From an uncultured Atopobiaceae bacterium (GTDB lineage Bacteria; Actinomycetota; Coriobacteriia; Coriobacteriales; Atopobiaceae): a stretch of DNA of 64,000 bases. The position numbers and the translations under genes were made by a program. A model generated the notes under the pieces. It had not been told where the DNA came from. It made no database searches and saw only the letters and a program-made list of their open reading frames with translations. The DNA lies in the NCBI GenBank assembly GCA_944322145.1, contig CALUNW010000001.1:62001-126000 (forward strand), in the 5' to 3' direction. This document shows positions 53,250 through 63,330 of the stretch, piece after piece. How positions within the stretch are numbered: the stretch's first letter is position 1; each line of letters opens with the position of its first letter.

Positions 53250-53455
53250 CAGCGCGCAGTCACGACAGCTAACTCTAGGGACACGTTGCCTCCATTGCCG
53301 TCGGTCGAGAAGGACGCCCCTCCGGTGCGCCGCCGGGACAAAACCCCAGTTGGCGTCCGCATCCGGGCTGCCCTCTCCGTGCCGGTGGTGATATGACTCC
53401 AATAATGACAACGCGCTTCTCGGCAAGCGTGACATGACCGCGAATCCGCCAACGC
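53250..53455. repeat. MITE-like element, copy 2
   Basis: It carries gacaaaaccccag, then cgcttctcggcaagcg and gacatgaccgcga, in the same order as 35047-35290. The left end gcgcagtcacgacag is an imperfect inverted match to the right end. It is degenerate and non-coding. Confidence 0.55.
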
Positions 53456-53548
53456 CCGAGAGCCGCCTGACGACGAACGCCTTATGGTGCCGTGTCTGGG
53501 CCGGCGCGTGCCGAGGATGGGCGGCCAGGTTATTCTCGGCTCCCTGAT

Positions 53549-53587
53549 GCGGGCCCGTTCTTGTCCCCTGCAGGAGACAAGAACGGG
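53549..53587. repeat. Inverted repeat CCGTTCTTGTC / GACAAGAACGG
   Basis: Eleven-base arms around ccctgcagga, with a further copy of ggggacaagaacg 50 bp downstream. It is REP-like and has no U tract. Confidence 0.7.
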
Positions 53588-53768
53588 ACCGAAATGCGTC
53601 TGAATCCGGCATGGGCCGGCGTTGTTGGCCTCCTGAGGGGACAAGAACGATTGACGCCCGCCGCCCCGCGGCGTCTGCCCCGCCATGTAACAACCTCGGG
53701 ACGCCGCGCCCGGCGCGCGCCCGGGCCACGCTATGATGGGCCCACGAAAGACCGACGAAAGGACGCCC

Positions 53769-54536
<768 letters not shown>

Positions 54537-54584
54537 TTTCGGCCGCGCGTTCTTCTCGCCCGCGCCTCTCCGGCACGTGCCCCT

Positions 54585-54658
54585 CCGCCGAGTAAGAGTT
54601 ATTTGCGGGAAAGACCCCCAAATCGACGTCCTTTTCGCAAATAACTCTTACTCGGCGG
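54585..54658. repeat. 23-bp perfect inverted repeat after hisF
   Basis: The arms at 54585-54607 and 54636-54658 (ccgccgagtaagagttattt then gcg, and its complement) are exact, with a 28-nt loop. It is a REP-like element or hairpin terminator without a U tract. Confidence 0.85.
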
Positions 54659-54761
54659 GGGTCGGCGACCGATCGTCTTCACCCCCGCCGGGTATGACCA
54701 CCTGGCAACTGGGATATGCTGACAGCAGCGATGTCCATGCCAGGCTGCGAGGAGGTGCCCA

Positions 54762-54983
54762 ATGATTTATTCGCTTGAGGAGATCGCTGGGCTCCTTCGG
54801 CCGATCTTGGAGCGCTATCACGCGCGTGGCGCCTCTATTTTTGGCTCATACGCTCGAGGTGAGGCGTCCTCCGATTCAGATCTTGACGTCATCGTCCATG
54901 GGGGGCCAGATTTTCATCGGACGGACGTGTTCTCAATTGCAGAGGACCTGTTCGACGCGTCGGGGAAGCGCGTTGACGTATAG
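54762..54983 (+). pseudogene. Truncated MNT nucleotidyltransferase
   Basis: The protein has 73 residues with an intact GSYARGEASSDSDLDVIVHG signature, but it stops after GKRVDV where family members continue for ~20 residues (compare the 96-residue gene at 36721). The stop lies at the start of the HigBA operator palindrome. No HEPN partner follows. It is probably a remnant, though a minimal active protein cannot be excluded. RBS GAGGAGG. Confidence 0.65.
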
Positions 54984-55017
54984 AACAAATGTACTGTTGA
55001 TTTGGTACACTTGTTCT
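54982..55017. promoter_or_regulatory. Operator-like inverted repeat upstream of the HigBA pair
   Basis: AGAACAAATGTAC (54982-54994) and GTACACTTGTTCT (55005-55017) form an inverted repeat with one mismatch, 40 nt before the toxin start. It is the probable binding site of the downstream XRE antitoxin. Confidence 0.65.
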
Positions 55018-55057
55018 AGTTTGTTACCCTTCCAGAGTAGAATAGAAAGGGTATATT

Positions 55058-55429
55058 ATGGGGAAGTGGGAGATCGACGTGGGACACATCCGGCAGTGGC
55101 TCGACGGGCAGGACGATCGGACCGTTGCCTATGTGTGGGCGGCGCTATCGGTGCTTTCTGATGAGGGACCAGCATTGGGAAGGCCGCTTGTCGACACCGT
55201 CGAGCACTCGAGGTTTCCCAACATGAAGGAACTACGTCCCGCATCGCCCGGAGGGAGTGAGATTCGCATCCTCTTTGCCTTTGACCCACGGCGCCAGGCA
55301 ATCATGCTGCTCGCAGGTGACAAGTCGGCAGGTGAGGGCCGTCGGAGATGGGGAAGGTGGTACAAGTGGGCCATTCCGGAGGCCGATCGGCTCTATGCGG
55401 AGCACCTGGAAGGGTTGGGTGAGAAGTGA
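55058..55429 (+). CDS. higB: HigB/RelE-type toxin (phage Gp49-like)
   Basis: The protein has 123 residues. ALSVLSDEGPALGRPLVDTV, then SRFPNMKELRPASPGGSEIR and ILFAFDPRRQAIMLLAGDK, match Gp49-like HigB toxins with the conserved basic residues. These toxins cleave mRNA on the ribosome. ATG 55058 has GAAAGGG upstream. The stop overlaps the antitoxin start by one base. Confidence 0.87.
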   Translation: MGKWEIDVGHIRQWLDGQDDRTVAYVWAALSVLSDEGPALGRPLVDTVEHSRFPNMKELRPASPGGSEIRILFAFDPRRQAIMLLAGDKSAGEGRRRWGRWYKWAIPEADRLYAEHLEGLGEK

Positions 55430-55734
55430 TGGCGCTTTCATTTGAAGACTACGTTGCCAGCCGCGGCATCTCTTCTGATCTGAAGGAGGAGGCACTCCGG
55501 GCGACAGAGGAGAAAATCAAGACGTATAACCTCATGCAGGCACGGAAGAGCCGTGACGTGACGCAGGCAGAGCTCTCGCGGGACATGGGCGTGAGCCAGA
55601 AGCGCATCTCGGACATCGAGAACGGGCGGCTTGATCTGCTCAAGATCGATACCCTAAAGCGCTACATCGCCGCCTTGGGTGGAACCCTTGAGATCAGCGC
55701 GCATCTCCCCTCTGGGACGGTGCGGCTGCTCTAG
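55429..55734 (+). CDS. higA: XRE-family antitoxin
   Basis: The protein has 101 residues. The helix-turn-helix is VTQAELSRDMGVSQKRISDI followed by ENGRLDLLKIDTLKRYIAAL. The coupled start ATG 55429 shares a base with the toxin stop. It neutralises the toxin and likely binds the inverted repeat at 54982-55017. Its end overlaps the convergent flavoprotein gene by 4 nt. Confidence 0.87.
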   Translation: MALSFEDYVASRGISSDLKEEALRATEEKIKTYNLMQARKSRDVTQAELSRDMGVSQKRISDIENGRLDLLKIDTLKRYIAALGGTLEISAHLPSGTVRLL

Positions 55735-57263
55735 GCGAGCGGCTCCGCCACGGGGCGGCCGTCGGTGTCCAGGCGCACCATGAGCGGGCGGGCCTGGGCC
55801 GGGTCCTCGTCGGGGAAGTCGGCGCGATGGTGCGCGCCGCGGCTCTCCGTGCGCGCGAGCATCGCGGTCACGAGCGCCCGCGCCGAGAGGGTGGCGTTGG
55901 CCAGGCGCAGGGACGCGGCCTGCGTGTTCTTCTCGTCCAGCTCGTCGAGCAGGCGGCCCATCGCCTCCAGGCCCTCCGCGGTGCGTCCCAGCAGGCAGTG
56001 CTTGTCCATCGCGCTCCGCAAGGCGAGAAGATCCTCCCGCTCCGGGATGTTGCGAGGAGACTGCCCCTTCGCAACGCCCGTGCTCTGCTGGGCGGCGGCG
56101 CGGCCGGCCGCCCGGCCAAAGACCAGGCCGTTTGCGCTCGAGAGGCCGCCGATGCGGTCGGCGCCGTGCATGCCGCCGGTTGCCTCGCCGCAGGCGAAGA
56201 GCCCGGGCACGCCGGTCGCGCCGGTCTCGTCCACGAGAATGCCGCCGTTGGAGGCGTGCGCGTACGGGGCAATGCGCAGGCCCGCGTCCGGCCGTCGCCC
56301 GAACGCTCCCTCGAACCAGTCGAAGTACGTCTGCATGAACTCCGGCAGCTTCTCCGGCAGGTCGTAGGTCACGGCCGCCCCGCGCGCCCCGGCCGCCGCG
56401 ATAGCAAAGTCCACCGCGCGGTCGGGCAGGCTCGCCGTGAAGGGACCGTGTCCGCCGCGCTCGTCGAGCAGCTCGGCGGCGTCCGGAGCGTCGAGGCCCT
56501 CCACCCGCGCGTAGCGGAAGGTCCGCTCGTTGAAGACCACGTCCCGCACCGGCTCCACCAGCCCGGGCATGATCTGGATGAATTCCACGTTGATGAGGCG
56601 CGCCCCATGGCGCAGCGCCACCGCGGCGGCGGTGCCGAGGACGTCGGGCATCGTCAGCGTGCGCGAGAAGAGCCCGCCGAAGCCGCCCGTCGCTAGCACG
56701 ACGGAGCCGGCAGCCACGTAAGCGGGGCAGTCACCCCGGGCGAAGAGGGCGCCGCAGACGCGCCCGTCCTGCTCCACGAGGTCGAGCAGCTCGTGGCGGG
56801 GGAACGTCGTCACGCCGGCCCGCCGAAGGGCCGCCTCGGTCGCGGTGCGGTACGAGGCCCGCTCCAGGCCGTGCCAGCCGCGGCACTTCCGGTCGAAGCA
56901 GGGGATGAAGTCGCGCTCCTCGGGCCGCGCGGCGCCGCGAAGCTCCACGCCGCGCTCCTCGAGCCGCGCCACCGCCGGCGCGACGCCGCGGACGAGCGCG
57001 CGAACGAGCCCGGGCAGCGCCATCCCGCGACCCACCTCGAGGATCGTCTCGACGAAGTCCTCCTCGTCCTTCTCGCTCGCCGGTCCCACCAGGCCCAGCC
57101 CCCACGTCCCCGGGAAGAAGCTCGACCCGGAGAACGTCTCGCCCGCGCTCGCCAGCGCCACGCGCGCGCCGGACTCCGCCGCGGCCAGGGCGGCCTCGCA
57201 CCCCGCGATCCCGGCTCCCACCACGAGCACGTCGAACACTTCGTTTCCGTCGTAGCGCGCCAT
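55731..57263 (-). CDS. NadB-like FAD-dependent oxidoreductase
   Basis: The protein has 510 residues. The FAD-binding motif is [20 protein letters not shown]; later come [20 protein letters not shown], the substrate-loop-like [20 protein letters not shown] and a C-terminal helical domain. It belongs to the succinate dehydrogenase/L-aspartate oxidase flavoprotein family. nadA and nadC are not adjacent, so the substrate is uncertain. Start ATG 57263 has GGGAGG upstream. It is divergent from hisI with a 61-nt shared promoter region. Confidence 0.8.
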   Translation of the reverse strand: MARYDGNEVFDVLVVGAGIAGCEAALAAAESGARVALASAGETFSGSSFFPGTWGLGLVGPASEKDEEDFVETILEVGRGMALPGLVRALVRGVAPAVARLEERGVELRGAARPEERDFIPCFDRKCRGWHGLERASYRTATEAALRRAGVTTFPRHELLDLVEQDGRVCGALFARGDCPAYVAAGSVVLATGGFGGLFSRTLTMPDVLGTAAAVALRHGARLINVEFIQIMPGLVEPVRDVVFNERTFRYARVEGLDAPDAAELLDERGGHGPFTASLPDRAVDFAIAAAGARGAAVTYDLPEKLPEFMQTYFDWFEGAFGRRPDAGLRIAPYAHASNGGILVDETGATGVPGLFACGEATGGMHGADRIGGLSSANGLVFGRAAGRAAAQQSTGVAKGQSPRNIPEREDLLALRSAMDKHCLLGRTAEGLEAMGRLLDELDEKNTQAASLRLANATLSARALVTAMLARTESRGAHHRADFPDEDPAQARPLMVRLDTDGRPVAEPLA

Positions 57264-57324
57264 GGCGACCTCCCTGCGGCCGTGTAGTAAAGTGATGGGG
57301 CGAAGCCAGGACCGAGGAGGTCGC

Positions 57325-57699
57325 ATGCCCCAGCGGGAAGTCCAGTATACCTACGCCGGCGAGGCGCTCGAGCCCGTGACGCCCGCCGCCGCCAACGTGC
57401 GCTTCGACGAGCGGGGCCTGGTGCCCGCCGTCGTGCAGCAGGCCGGCACCGGCGAGGTGCTCATGGTCGCGTGGATGAGCGAGGAGTCGCTCGCCCTCAC
57501 CCTGAAGACCGGCACCACCTGGTTCTGGAGCCGCAGCCGCCAGGAGCTCTGGAACAAGGGCGCCACCAGCGGCAACATGCAGCAGGTGCGCCGCGTGCTC
57601 GTGGACTGCGACGCCGACACGCTGCTCGTGGAGGTGGACTCCCCGGGCCCGGCGTGCCACACGGGGCATCGCAGCTGCTTCTACCGTGAGCTGGCGTGA
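57325..57699 (+). CDS. hisI: Phosphoribosyl-AMP cyclohydrolase
   Basis: The protein has 124 residues, monofunctional, without a HisE domain. It shows [19 protein letters not shown] and the zinc/active-site stretch [17 protein letters not shown] 57325 has GAGGAGG upstream. HisE is encoded separately 69 nt downstream. Confidence 0.95.
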   Translation: MPQREVQYTYAGEALEPVTPAAANVRFDERGLVPAVVQQAGTGEVLMVAWMSEESLALTLKTGTTWFWSRSRQELWNKGATSGNMQQVRRVLVDCDADTLLVEVDSPGPACHTGHRSCFYRELA

Positions 57700-57709
57700 C
57701 ATTTTAACC

Positions 57710-57748
57710 TGTCCTAATTGTCACGCGCCGGCTTGTCCAAATCGTCAC
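57710..57748. repeat. 15-bp direct repeat between hisI and hisE
   Basis: TGTCCTAATTGTCAC (57710-57724) and TGTCCAAATCGTCAC (57734-57748) match at 13 of 15 bases. It could be a regulatory site or a REP remnant. Confidence 0.6.
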
Positions 57749-57768
57749 ATCCCGGGAAGGGGAGACCC

Positions 57769-58086
57769 ATGGGGGAGAGAACCGCAAACGTGCAGGACGG
57801 CAACATCGGCGAGACGCTCGCCGGGCTCGCCGCCGTCATCCGCGGCCGCCGCGACGCGTCGCCCGAGGCGTCCTACACCGCGCGCCTGCTGCAGGGCCCC
57901 GAGGACACGCTGCTCAAGAAGGTGACCGAGGAGGCCACCGAGGTCGCCCTCGCCTGCAAGGACGACGACCACGACCACATCCGCTACGAGGCCGCCGACC
58001 TCGTCTATCATCTTCTCGTCACGCTCGAGCGCTATGGTGTGACCATAGACGAGCTCGCCGGCGAGCTCGACGCACGCCACCGCTAG
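57769..58086 (+). CDS. hisE: Phosphoribosyl-ATP pyrophosphohydrolase
   Basis: The protein has 105 residues. KKVTEEATEVALACKDDDHD and YEAADLVYHLLVTLERYGV are the all-alpha NTP-PPase metal-site helices. It acts right after HisG. ATG 57769 has GGAAGGGGAG upstream. This completes the pathway apart from a histidinol-phosphatase. Confidence 0.95.
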   Translation: MGERTANVQDGNIGETLAGLAAVIRGRRDASPEASYTARLLQGPEDTLLKKVTEEATEVALACKDDDHDHIRYEAADLVYHLLVTLERYGVTIDELAGELDARHR

Positions 58087-58120
58087 AACGCTAGACCGCC
58101 AGAACGCAGATAGGAACAAC

Positions 58121-59389
58121 ATGGCCTCAAGACCGGAGCACGTCACCGAGAAGGACCTCGCCACGTCCCTGCAACCCGTCATCCTGGGCGCGGACTACTC
58201 AGCCTACGCCTACGTCCGCGCCTTCCGCGAGGCCTACGGCGCGCGCTCGATCATCTACGGGAGCTCCGACGTTAAGTCCATCTCGCGCACGCGCTTCGCG
58301 GAGTACCGCGTCGTCGAGGGCTTCGACGAGCCCGAGGTCCTTCTGTCCACGCTCGCCGCGCTCGGCGAGGAGCTCTGCGCCGCCGGCCGCGTGCCGTTCC
58401 TCGTGACCTGCGGCGACTTCTACGCGCGCATCGTCTCCCAGCACAAGTCCGAGCTCGAGCGCTGGTTCTACACGCCGGTCGTTGACTTTGACGTGCTGGA
58501 CTTTGTCACGCAGAAGGAGAACTTCTACCGCGTGTGCGAGGAGGTGGGCGTGCCCTACCCCAAGACGCGCTTCCTCGACTGCTCCGACCCCTCCGCCCGG
58601 GCGGACGACGCCGGCTTCACCTACCCGCTCGTTGCCAAGCCGTCCAACTCCGCCGCCTACCACTACGCGGAGTTCCCCGGCAAGAAGAAGATCTTCATCG
58701 TCGAGACGCCCGACGAGCTGCACCGCATCTTTGACGAGCTCAAGCGCTCCTGCTACGACGAGAGCCTCATCATCCAGGAGTTCGTCCCCGGCGGCGACTC
58801 CCACATGTACGCCATCTACCTCTACGCGGACACCAACTCTGACGTGGTCTTCTCCGTCTGCGGCCACGTGGGCCTGGAGGACCACCACCCCGGCGCCATC
58901 GGTAACGCCGTGGCCATCGTCCCGGAGCCCAACGCCGCGGTCGAGGCCGCGGCGGCCCGCTTCGTCAAGCGCGTGGGCTACCACGGCATGGGCACCTTCG
59001 ACGCCAAGTGGGACGCGCGCACCGGCGAGTTCAAGTTCCTCGAGATGAACGCCCGCCCCGGGCGCAGCTCCTGGTTCGTTCTTCTCGCCGGCATCAACTT
59101 CGCCCGCATCCAGGTGGAAGACGTCGTCCTCGGGCGCGCGCCCGCGCCGGTGACGCCTCGCGACGACTGGGCCTACGTGGCCGTCCCGCGCAAGGTCATC
59201 GAGCGCTGCATGCCCGCCGGGCCCCTGCGCGACCGCATCCTGGCGTCGTATCGCAACAAGACCGCGAGCTTCGCGCTGGACTGGCGCGGCGGACACGACT
59301 CCCTCGAGCAGCGCCTCTGGGCCTACATCAACTACTTCCACCAGGTGCAGAAGTTCGAGAAGTACCTGCCTGACGGGGACGCCTCGTGA
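58121..59389 (+). CDS. ATP-grasp ligase, possibly D-aspartate ligase-like
   Basis: The protein has 422 residues. The ATP-grasp domain (residues ~130-350) shows FVTQKENFYRVCEEVGVPYP, YPLVAKPSNSAAYHYAEF, IIQEFVPGGDSHMYAIYLYA and FKFLEMNARPGRSSWFVLLA. Similar proteins include the D-aspartate ligase Aslfm, which builds peptidoglycan cross-bridges; this assignment is tentative. The stop overlaps the uvrC start by 4 nt. Confidence 0.7.
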   Translation: MASRPEHVTEKDLATSLQPVILGADYSAYAYVRAFREAYGARSIIYGSSDVKSISRTRFAEYRVVEGFDEPEVLLSTLAALGEELCAAGRVPFLVTCGDFYARIVSQHKSELERWFYTPVVDFDVLDFVTQKENFYRVCEEVGVPYPKTRFLDCSDPSARADDAGFTYPLVAKPSNSAAYHYAEFPGKKKIFIVETPDELHRIFDELKRSCYDESLIIQEFVPGGDSHMYAIYLYADTNSDVVFSVCGHVGLEDHHPGAIGNAVAIVPEPNAAVEAAAARFVKRVGYHGMGTFDAKWDARTGEFKFLEMNARPGRSSWFVLLAGINFARIQVEDVVLGRAPAPVTPRDDWAYVAVPRKVIERCMPAGPLRDRILASYRNKTASFALDWRGGHDSLEQRLWAYINYFHQVQKFEKYLPDGDAS

Positions 59390-61311
59390 GCGAGGCCCCG
59401 GACAGCCCCGCGGGCGACGGCCGCGTGGAGCCCTCCCTTGCCGAGCAGGTCGCGCGGGTCCCCACCGACCCGGGCTGCTACCTCTGGAAGGACGCCAAGG
59501 GCGAGGTCGTCTACGTCGGCAAGGCCAAGAACCTGCGCGCCCGCATGCGCCAGTACGTGACGCTGCAGGACGAGCGCGAGAAGATCCCGCTCATGATGCA
59601 GGTGGTCAGGTCCTTCGACTACGTGGTGGTGGGCTCCGAGCACGAGGCGCTCGTCCTGGAGCGCAACCTCATCGCGCAGTACCACCCCTACTTCAACGTG
59701 GACTACAAGGACGACAAGTCCTACCCGTTCATCGCCATCACCGAGTCCGACGTCTTCCCCGCGATCAAGTACACGCGCGAGAGGCACCGCAAGGGCACGC
59801 GCTACTTTGGTCCCTACACCGACGCCCGCGCCGCCCGCGAGACCATCGACACCCTGCGCAAGGTCGTTCCCATATGCCTGGCCACCTGCGCGGAGTGGAA
59901 GCGCGCCAAGCGCCTGCTCGAGAAGGACCCGGACCAGGCGTCCGTCGCCAACATGATGCTGGCCGAGAAGTGCCGCCCGTGCTTCGACTACCACGTGGGG
60001 CGCGGGCCGGGCGTCTGCGCCGGCATGATCGACACCGTGGAGTACGCGCGCCACGTGAGCCAGGTCGAGCGCTTTCTGCGCGGCAACCGCTCCGAGATAG
60101 TGGGGGAGCTCACCGACCAGATGCGCGCCGCCGCGGCGGACCTCGACTTCGAGCGCGCGGGCCGCATCAAGGCGCGCCTCGACAACCTCGATGCGCTCGA
60201 CGACCGCCAGCAGGTGGTCTTCTCGTCGAGCGTGAGCCTCGACCTGGTGGGCTTCTACCGCGAGGAGACCATCAGCTGCGCCTGCGTCTTCGTGGTGCGC
60301 GAGGGCCGCACGGTCCGCTCGGCGGAGTTCATCCTCGACAAGGGCCTCGACGTGGGCGAGGAGGAGCTCGTGGCGGGCTTCGTCAAGCGCTACTACGACG
60401 AGACGGCCGACGTCCCCTCAGAGGTCGACCTGCCCTGCGAGCTGGCCGACGCCGAGCTCATCGCCGGGTGGCTCGCCGAGAAGGGCGGGCGGAGCTGCCG
60501 CCTGAGGCGCCCGCAGCGCGGCGAGAAGCGCCGCCTGCTCGACATGGCCTGCGAGAACGCGCGGCACGCCCTGATGCGCTACATGGTGCGCACGGGCTAC
60601 GCCGACGAGCGCACCAACAAGGCGCTGCTGCAGCTGGAGAGCGCGCTCGCCCTCGACGCGCCGCCGATGCGGATCGAGTGCTTCGACATCTCCACGCTGC
60701 ACGGGCACTTCACCGTGGCGTCGATGGTGGTCTTCACCAACGGCCGGCCGGACAAGTCCCAGTACCGCCGGTTCAAGATTCAGACCCCGCTGACCGAGGC
60801 CAACGACTTCGTCTCCATGCAGGAGGTCCTGGGCCGGCGCTACTCCCCGGAGCGCATGGCCGACGAGCGCTTTGGCTCGCGCCCCGACCTGCTCGTGGTC
60901 GACGGCGGCAAGCCCCAGCTCACCGCCGCGATGGCGCAGCTGGAGAGCCTGGGGCTGGACATCCCGGTCTGCGGCCTCGCCAAGTCGGACGAGGAGATCT
61001 TCGTGCCCTGGGACGAGACCCCGGTGGTCCTGCCGAGCGGCTCGCCCTCGCTCTATCTGATCAAGCAGGTGCGCGACGAGTCCCACCGCTTCGCCATCAC
61101 CTTCCACCGCGAGCTGCGCGACAAGGCGATGACCACGTCGGTCCTCGACGACGTGCCCGGCGTGGGCCCCAAGCGCAAGCGCGCCCTCATGCGCCGCTTT
61201 GGCTCGCTCAAGAGGATGCGCGCCGCGAGCGAGGAGGAGATCGCCGCGACCAAGGGCATACCAGCTGAGGTGGCGCACGCCGTCTATCAGGCCCTTCAGG
61301 AGCTGTCTTAA
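59386..61311 (+). CDS. uvrC: UvrC excinuclease subunit
   Basis: The protein has 641 residues. The GIY-YIG domain starts PTDPGCYLWKDAKGEVVYVG then KAKNLRARMRQYV; the UVR motif is MRAAAADLDFERAGRIKARL; the RNase H-like C-terminal nuclease has IECFDISTLHGHFTVASMVV and LLVVDGGKPQLTAAM, followed by a helix-hairpin-helix (LDDVPGVGPKRKRALMRRFG). It makes both incisions in nucleotide excision repair. GTG 59386 is coupled to the ATP-grasp gene. Confidence 0.95.
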   Translation: MSEAPDSPAGDGRVEPSLAEQVARVPTDPGCYLWKDAKGEVVYVGKAKNLRARMRQYVTLQDEREKIPLMMQVVRSFDYVVVGSEHEALVLERNLIAQYHPYFNVDYKDDKSYPFIAITESDVFPAIKYTRERHRKGTRYFGPYTDARAARETIDTLRKVVPICLATCAEWKRAKRLLEKDPDQASVANMMLAEKCRPCFDYHVGRGPGVCAGMIDTVEYARHVSQVERFLRGNRSEIVGELTDQMRAAAADLDFERAGRIKARLDNLDALDDRQQVVFSSSVSLDLVGFYREETISCACVFVVREGRTVRSAEFILDKGLDVGEEELVAGFVKRYYDETADVPSEVDLPCELADAELIAGWLAEKGGRSCRLRRPQRGEKRRLLDMACENARHALMRYMVRTGYADERTNKALLQLESALALDAPPMRIECFDISTLHGHFTVASMVVFTNGRPDKSQYRRFKIQTPLTEANDFVSMQEVLGRRYSPERMADERFGSRPDLLVVDGGKPQLTAAMAQLESLGLDIPVCGLAKSDEEIFVPWDETPVVLPSGSPSLYLIKQVRDESHRFAITFHRELRDKAMTTSVLDDVPGVGPKRKRALMRRFGSLKRMRAASEEEIAATKGIPAEVAHAVYQALQELS

Positions 61312-61595
61312 TACCACTTCCTGAAAATCAGGCGAGAAGAACATCTGAGAACGATTTCATATACGGTCAAACAACTGGCCGTATATGAATGGATGGCCTG
61401 TATTGCAAAGGGAAAAGAGAATATAACCACCATACCAGATTTACAGGTTGATTACATATGCCCAACCGTTTGGGGGCATTAATCCGTCCGTTAGTCGGTT
61501 CTATGAGTGATGTGCCCGGGGCCTTTCGTAAAGTAAGCACATTAGGGACGGTCGCCGTCACAGGTGCGGCCGCAGGAGGAGAAAAGGAAGAGACT
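61312..61595 (+). promoter_or_regulatory. Leader region of the peptide transporter operon
   Basis: TTCATATACGG (61356-61366) and CCGTATATGAA (61379-61389) form a perfect 11-bp inverted repeat, a plausible operator. A second possible hairpin is atgcccaa/ttgggggcat at 61458-61480. A CGAGAAGAAC copy lies at 61333-61342. No riboswitch was recognised. Confidence 0.55.
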
Positions 61596-63209
61596 ATGAA
61601 GAAGCTCATGAACAGCGCCGTGTCTCGTCGTGCGTTCCTTGGTGGGACCGCCGCGGCGTCCGCGCTCGCGCTCGCTGCGTGCAACAACAGCAGCGACACG
61701 CCCGCCGACACCACCGGCGACGAGGGCGGCGAGACCACCTCTGGCGGCGGCACCATCACCGCCGGCTCCGCCTACGCTCCGTCCGAGTACAACCCGACGA
61801 AGACCTCCTCGGCCTTCTGCCTGGGCTCCAACTGGCACGTCCTCGAGGGCCTCTACGGCACCGACCCGCACGACTACTCCACCTTCCCCGAGCTCGCCAC
61901 CGGCGACCCGGAGCAGGTCGACGAGACCACCTTCACCGTCACCCTCCGCGAGGGCGCCGCGTTCTCCAACGGCGACGCCGTGACCGCCGCCGACGTCGTC
62001 GAGGCCTTCGACCGCACCAAGGCCGACGCCACCTACGGCGCGTTCCTCGCCCCGATCGACTCCCTCGAGGCCACCGACGACACCACCGTCACCGTGAAGA
62101 CCGCCATCGCCAACTTCTCGCTCCTCAAGGAGCGCCTGGCGCTCGTCCGCGTCTTCCCCGCGGGCACCTCTGACGACGAGCTCTCCCAGCAGCCCGTCGG
62201 CTCCGGCCCCTGGATGTACGACGCCATCACGGACAACACCGTCGACCTCGTCCCCAACCCCAACTACAACGGCTCCTTCCCGGCCGAGGACGCCGGCCTG
62301 CACTACGACATCCTCGTCGACGCCACCGCCCGCATGACCGCCCAGCAGCAGGGCACCACGCTCGTCATGGAGTCCGTCACCGCTGACGCCATCGAGCTCA
62401 TCGAGTCCGCCGGCTGCAAGGTTGACCAGGTCCAGGGCTTCGGCACCCGCTTCATCATGTTCAACACCACCAAGGCGCCGTGGGACAACAAGGTCGCCCG
62501 CCAGGCCGTGATGTACGCGATCAACACCGACCGGATGATCGACAACATCTTCAACGGCCTCGCCGCCACCGCGTCCTCCTACATCCCCAAGGACTTCCCC
62601 AACTTCCAGGAGGCCGCGACGGTCTACACCTACGACCAGGAGAAGGCCAAGAGCCTGCTCGACGAGGCCGGCGTGACCCCGGGCGCCCTCAAGATCCGCT
62701 GCACGGACAACACCCAGGCCTCCGGCATGGCCACCTCGGCCAAGCAGGACCTCGACGCCCTCGGCTTCAACTGCGAGATCGCCGAGGAGACCTCCGCTGC
62801 CACCTACGCGGCCATCGACGGCGGCACGGACGACTTCGACATCCTGATCGCCCCTGGCGACCCGTCCTGCTGGGGCGCCGACCCCGACCTGCTCCTCAAC
62901 TGGTGGTACGGCGACAACGTCTGGCAGCAGACCCGCACCGGCTGGGGCAGCTCCGACGAGTTCAAGCAGATCCGCGAGCTCATGACCGCCGCCCTCGGCC
63001 AGTCCGGCGACGAGCAGCAGGCCACCTGGAAGCAGGTCTACGACCTCATCGCTGACAACGCGGTCCTCTACCCGCTGATCCACGTCCAGACCGTGACCGC
63101 CTCCTGGGCGGACGCCGCCGCCTCCCCGACCAAGACCGCCATCGAGGGCTTCGCGGGCATCGGCACCACGGGCATGAACTTCATCGGCTGCAAGACGGTC
63201 TCCGCGTAG
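61596..63209 (+). CDS. Peptide/oligopeptide ABC transporter substrate-binding lipoprotein
   Basis: The protein has 537 residues. A twin-arginine-like signal (SRRAFLGGTAA) leads to a LAAC lipobox, so the mature lipoprotein is tethered by Cys. The SBP_bac_5 fold shows ATGDPEQVDETTFTVTLREG, AAFSNGDAVTAADVVEAFDR and QAVMYAINTDRMIDNIFNGL. It would deliver peptides or a related solute to the permease that follows. ATG 61596 has AAGGAAG upstream. Confidence 0.9.
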   Translation: MKKLMNSAVSRRAFLGGTAAASALALAACNNSSDTPADTTGDEGGETTSGGGTITAGSAYAPSEYNPTKTSSAFCLGSNWHVLEGLYGTDPHDYSTFPELATGDPEQVDETTFTVTLREGAAFSNGDAVTAADVVEAFDRTKADATYGAFLAPIDSLEATDDTTVTVKTAIANFSLLKERLALVRVFPAGTSDDELSQQPVGSGPWMYDAITDNTVDLVPNPNYNGSFPAEDAGLHYDILVDATARMTAQQQGTTLVMESVTADAIELIESAGCKVDQVQGFGTRFIMFNTTKAPWDNKVARQAVMYAINTDRMIDNIFNGLAATASSYIPKDFPNFQEAATVYTYDQEKAKSLLDEAGVTPGALKIRCTDNTQASGMATSAKQDLDALGFNCEIAEETSAATYAAIDGGTDDFDILIAPGDPSCWGADPDLLLNWWYGDNVWQQTRTGWGSSDEFKQIRELMTAALGQSGDEQQATWKQVYDLIADNAVLYPLIHVQTVTASWADAAASPTKTAIEGFAGIGTTGMNFIGCKTVSA

Positions 63210-63264
63210 CCTCTAGCGACGTTTCCGTTCCCCACTGAAAGGCTGGGGATCAACAAGGACGTTC

Positions 63265-63298
63265 GAGGGGCCCGGGCACAGCTTCGCTCGGGCCCCTC
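63265..63298 (+). terminator. Strong hairpin between substrate-binding protein and permease genes
   Basis: gaggggcccgggc and gctcgggcccctc pair at 12 of 13 positions around an 8-nt loop. There is no long U tract, so it may be a partial terminator or mRNA-stabilising structure that keeps the binding protein more abundant than the permease. Confidence 0.65.
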
Positions 63299-63330
63299 TC
63301 TGTACTGCAGGCATTGAGAGAGGAGAGGGT

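Larger units (their letters stand above)
53166..53768. other. Repeat-rich intergenic region before hisF
   Basis: Six hundred nt without a gene. It holds the second MITE-like copy (53250-53455) and a GTTCTTGTC/GACAAGAAC palindrome (53550-53585) with a third ggggacaagaacg at 53637-53649. It ends at the hisF ribosome binding site GAAAGGA. Confidence 0.6.
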
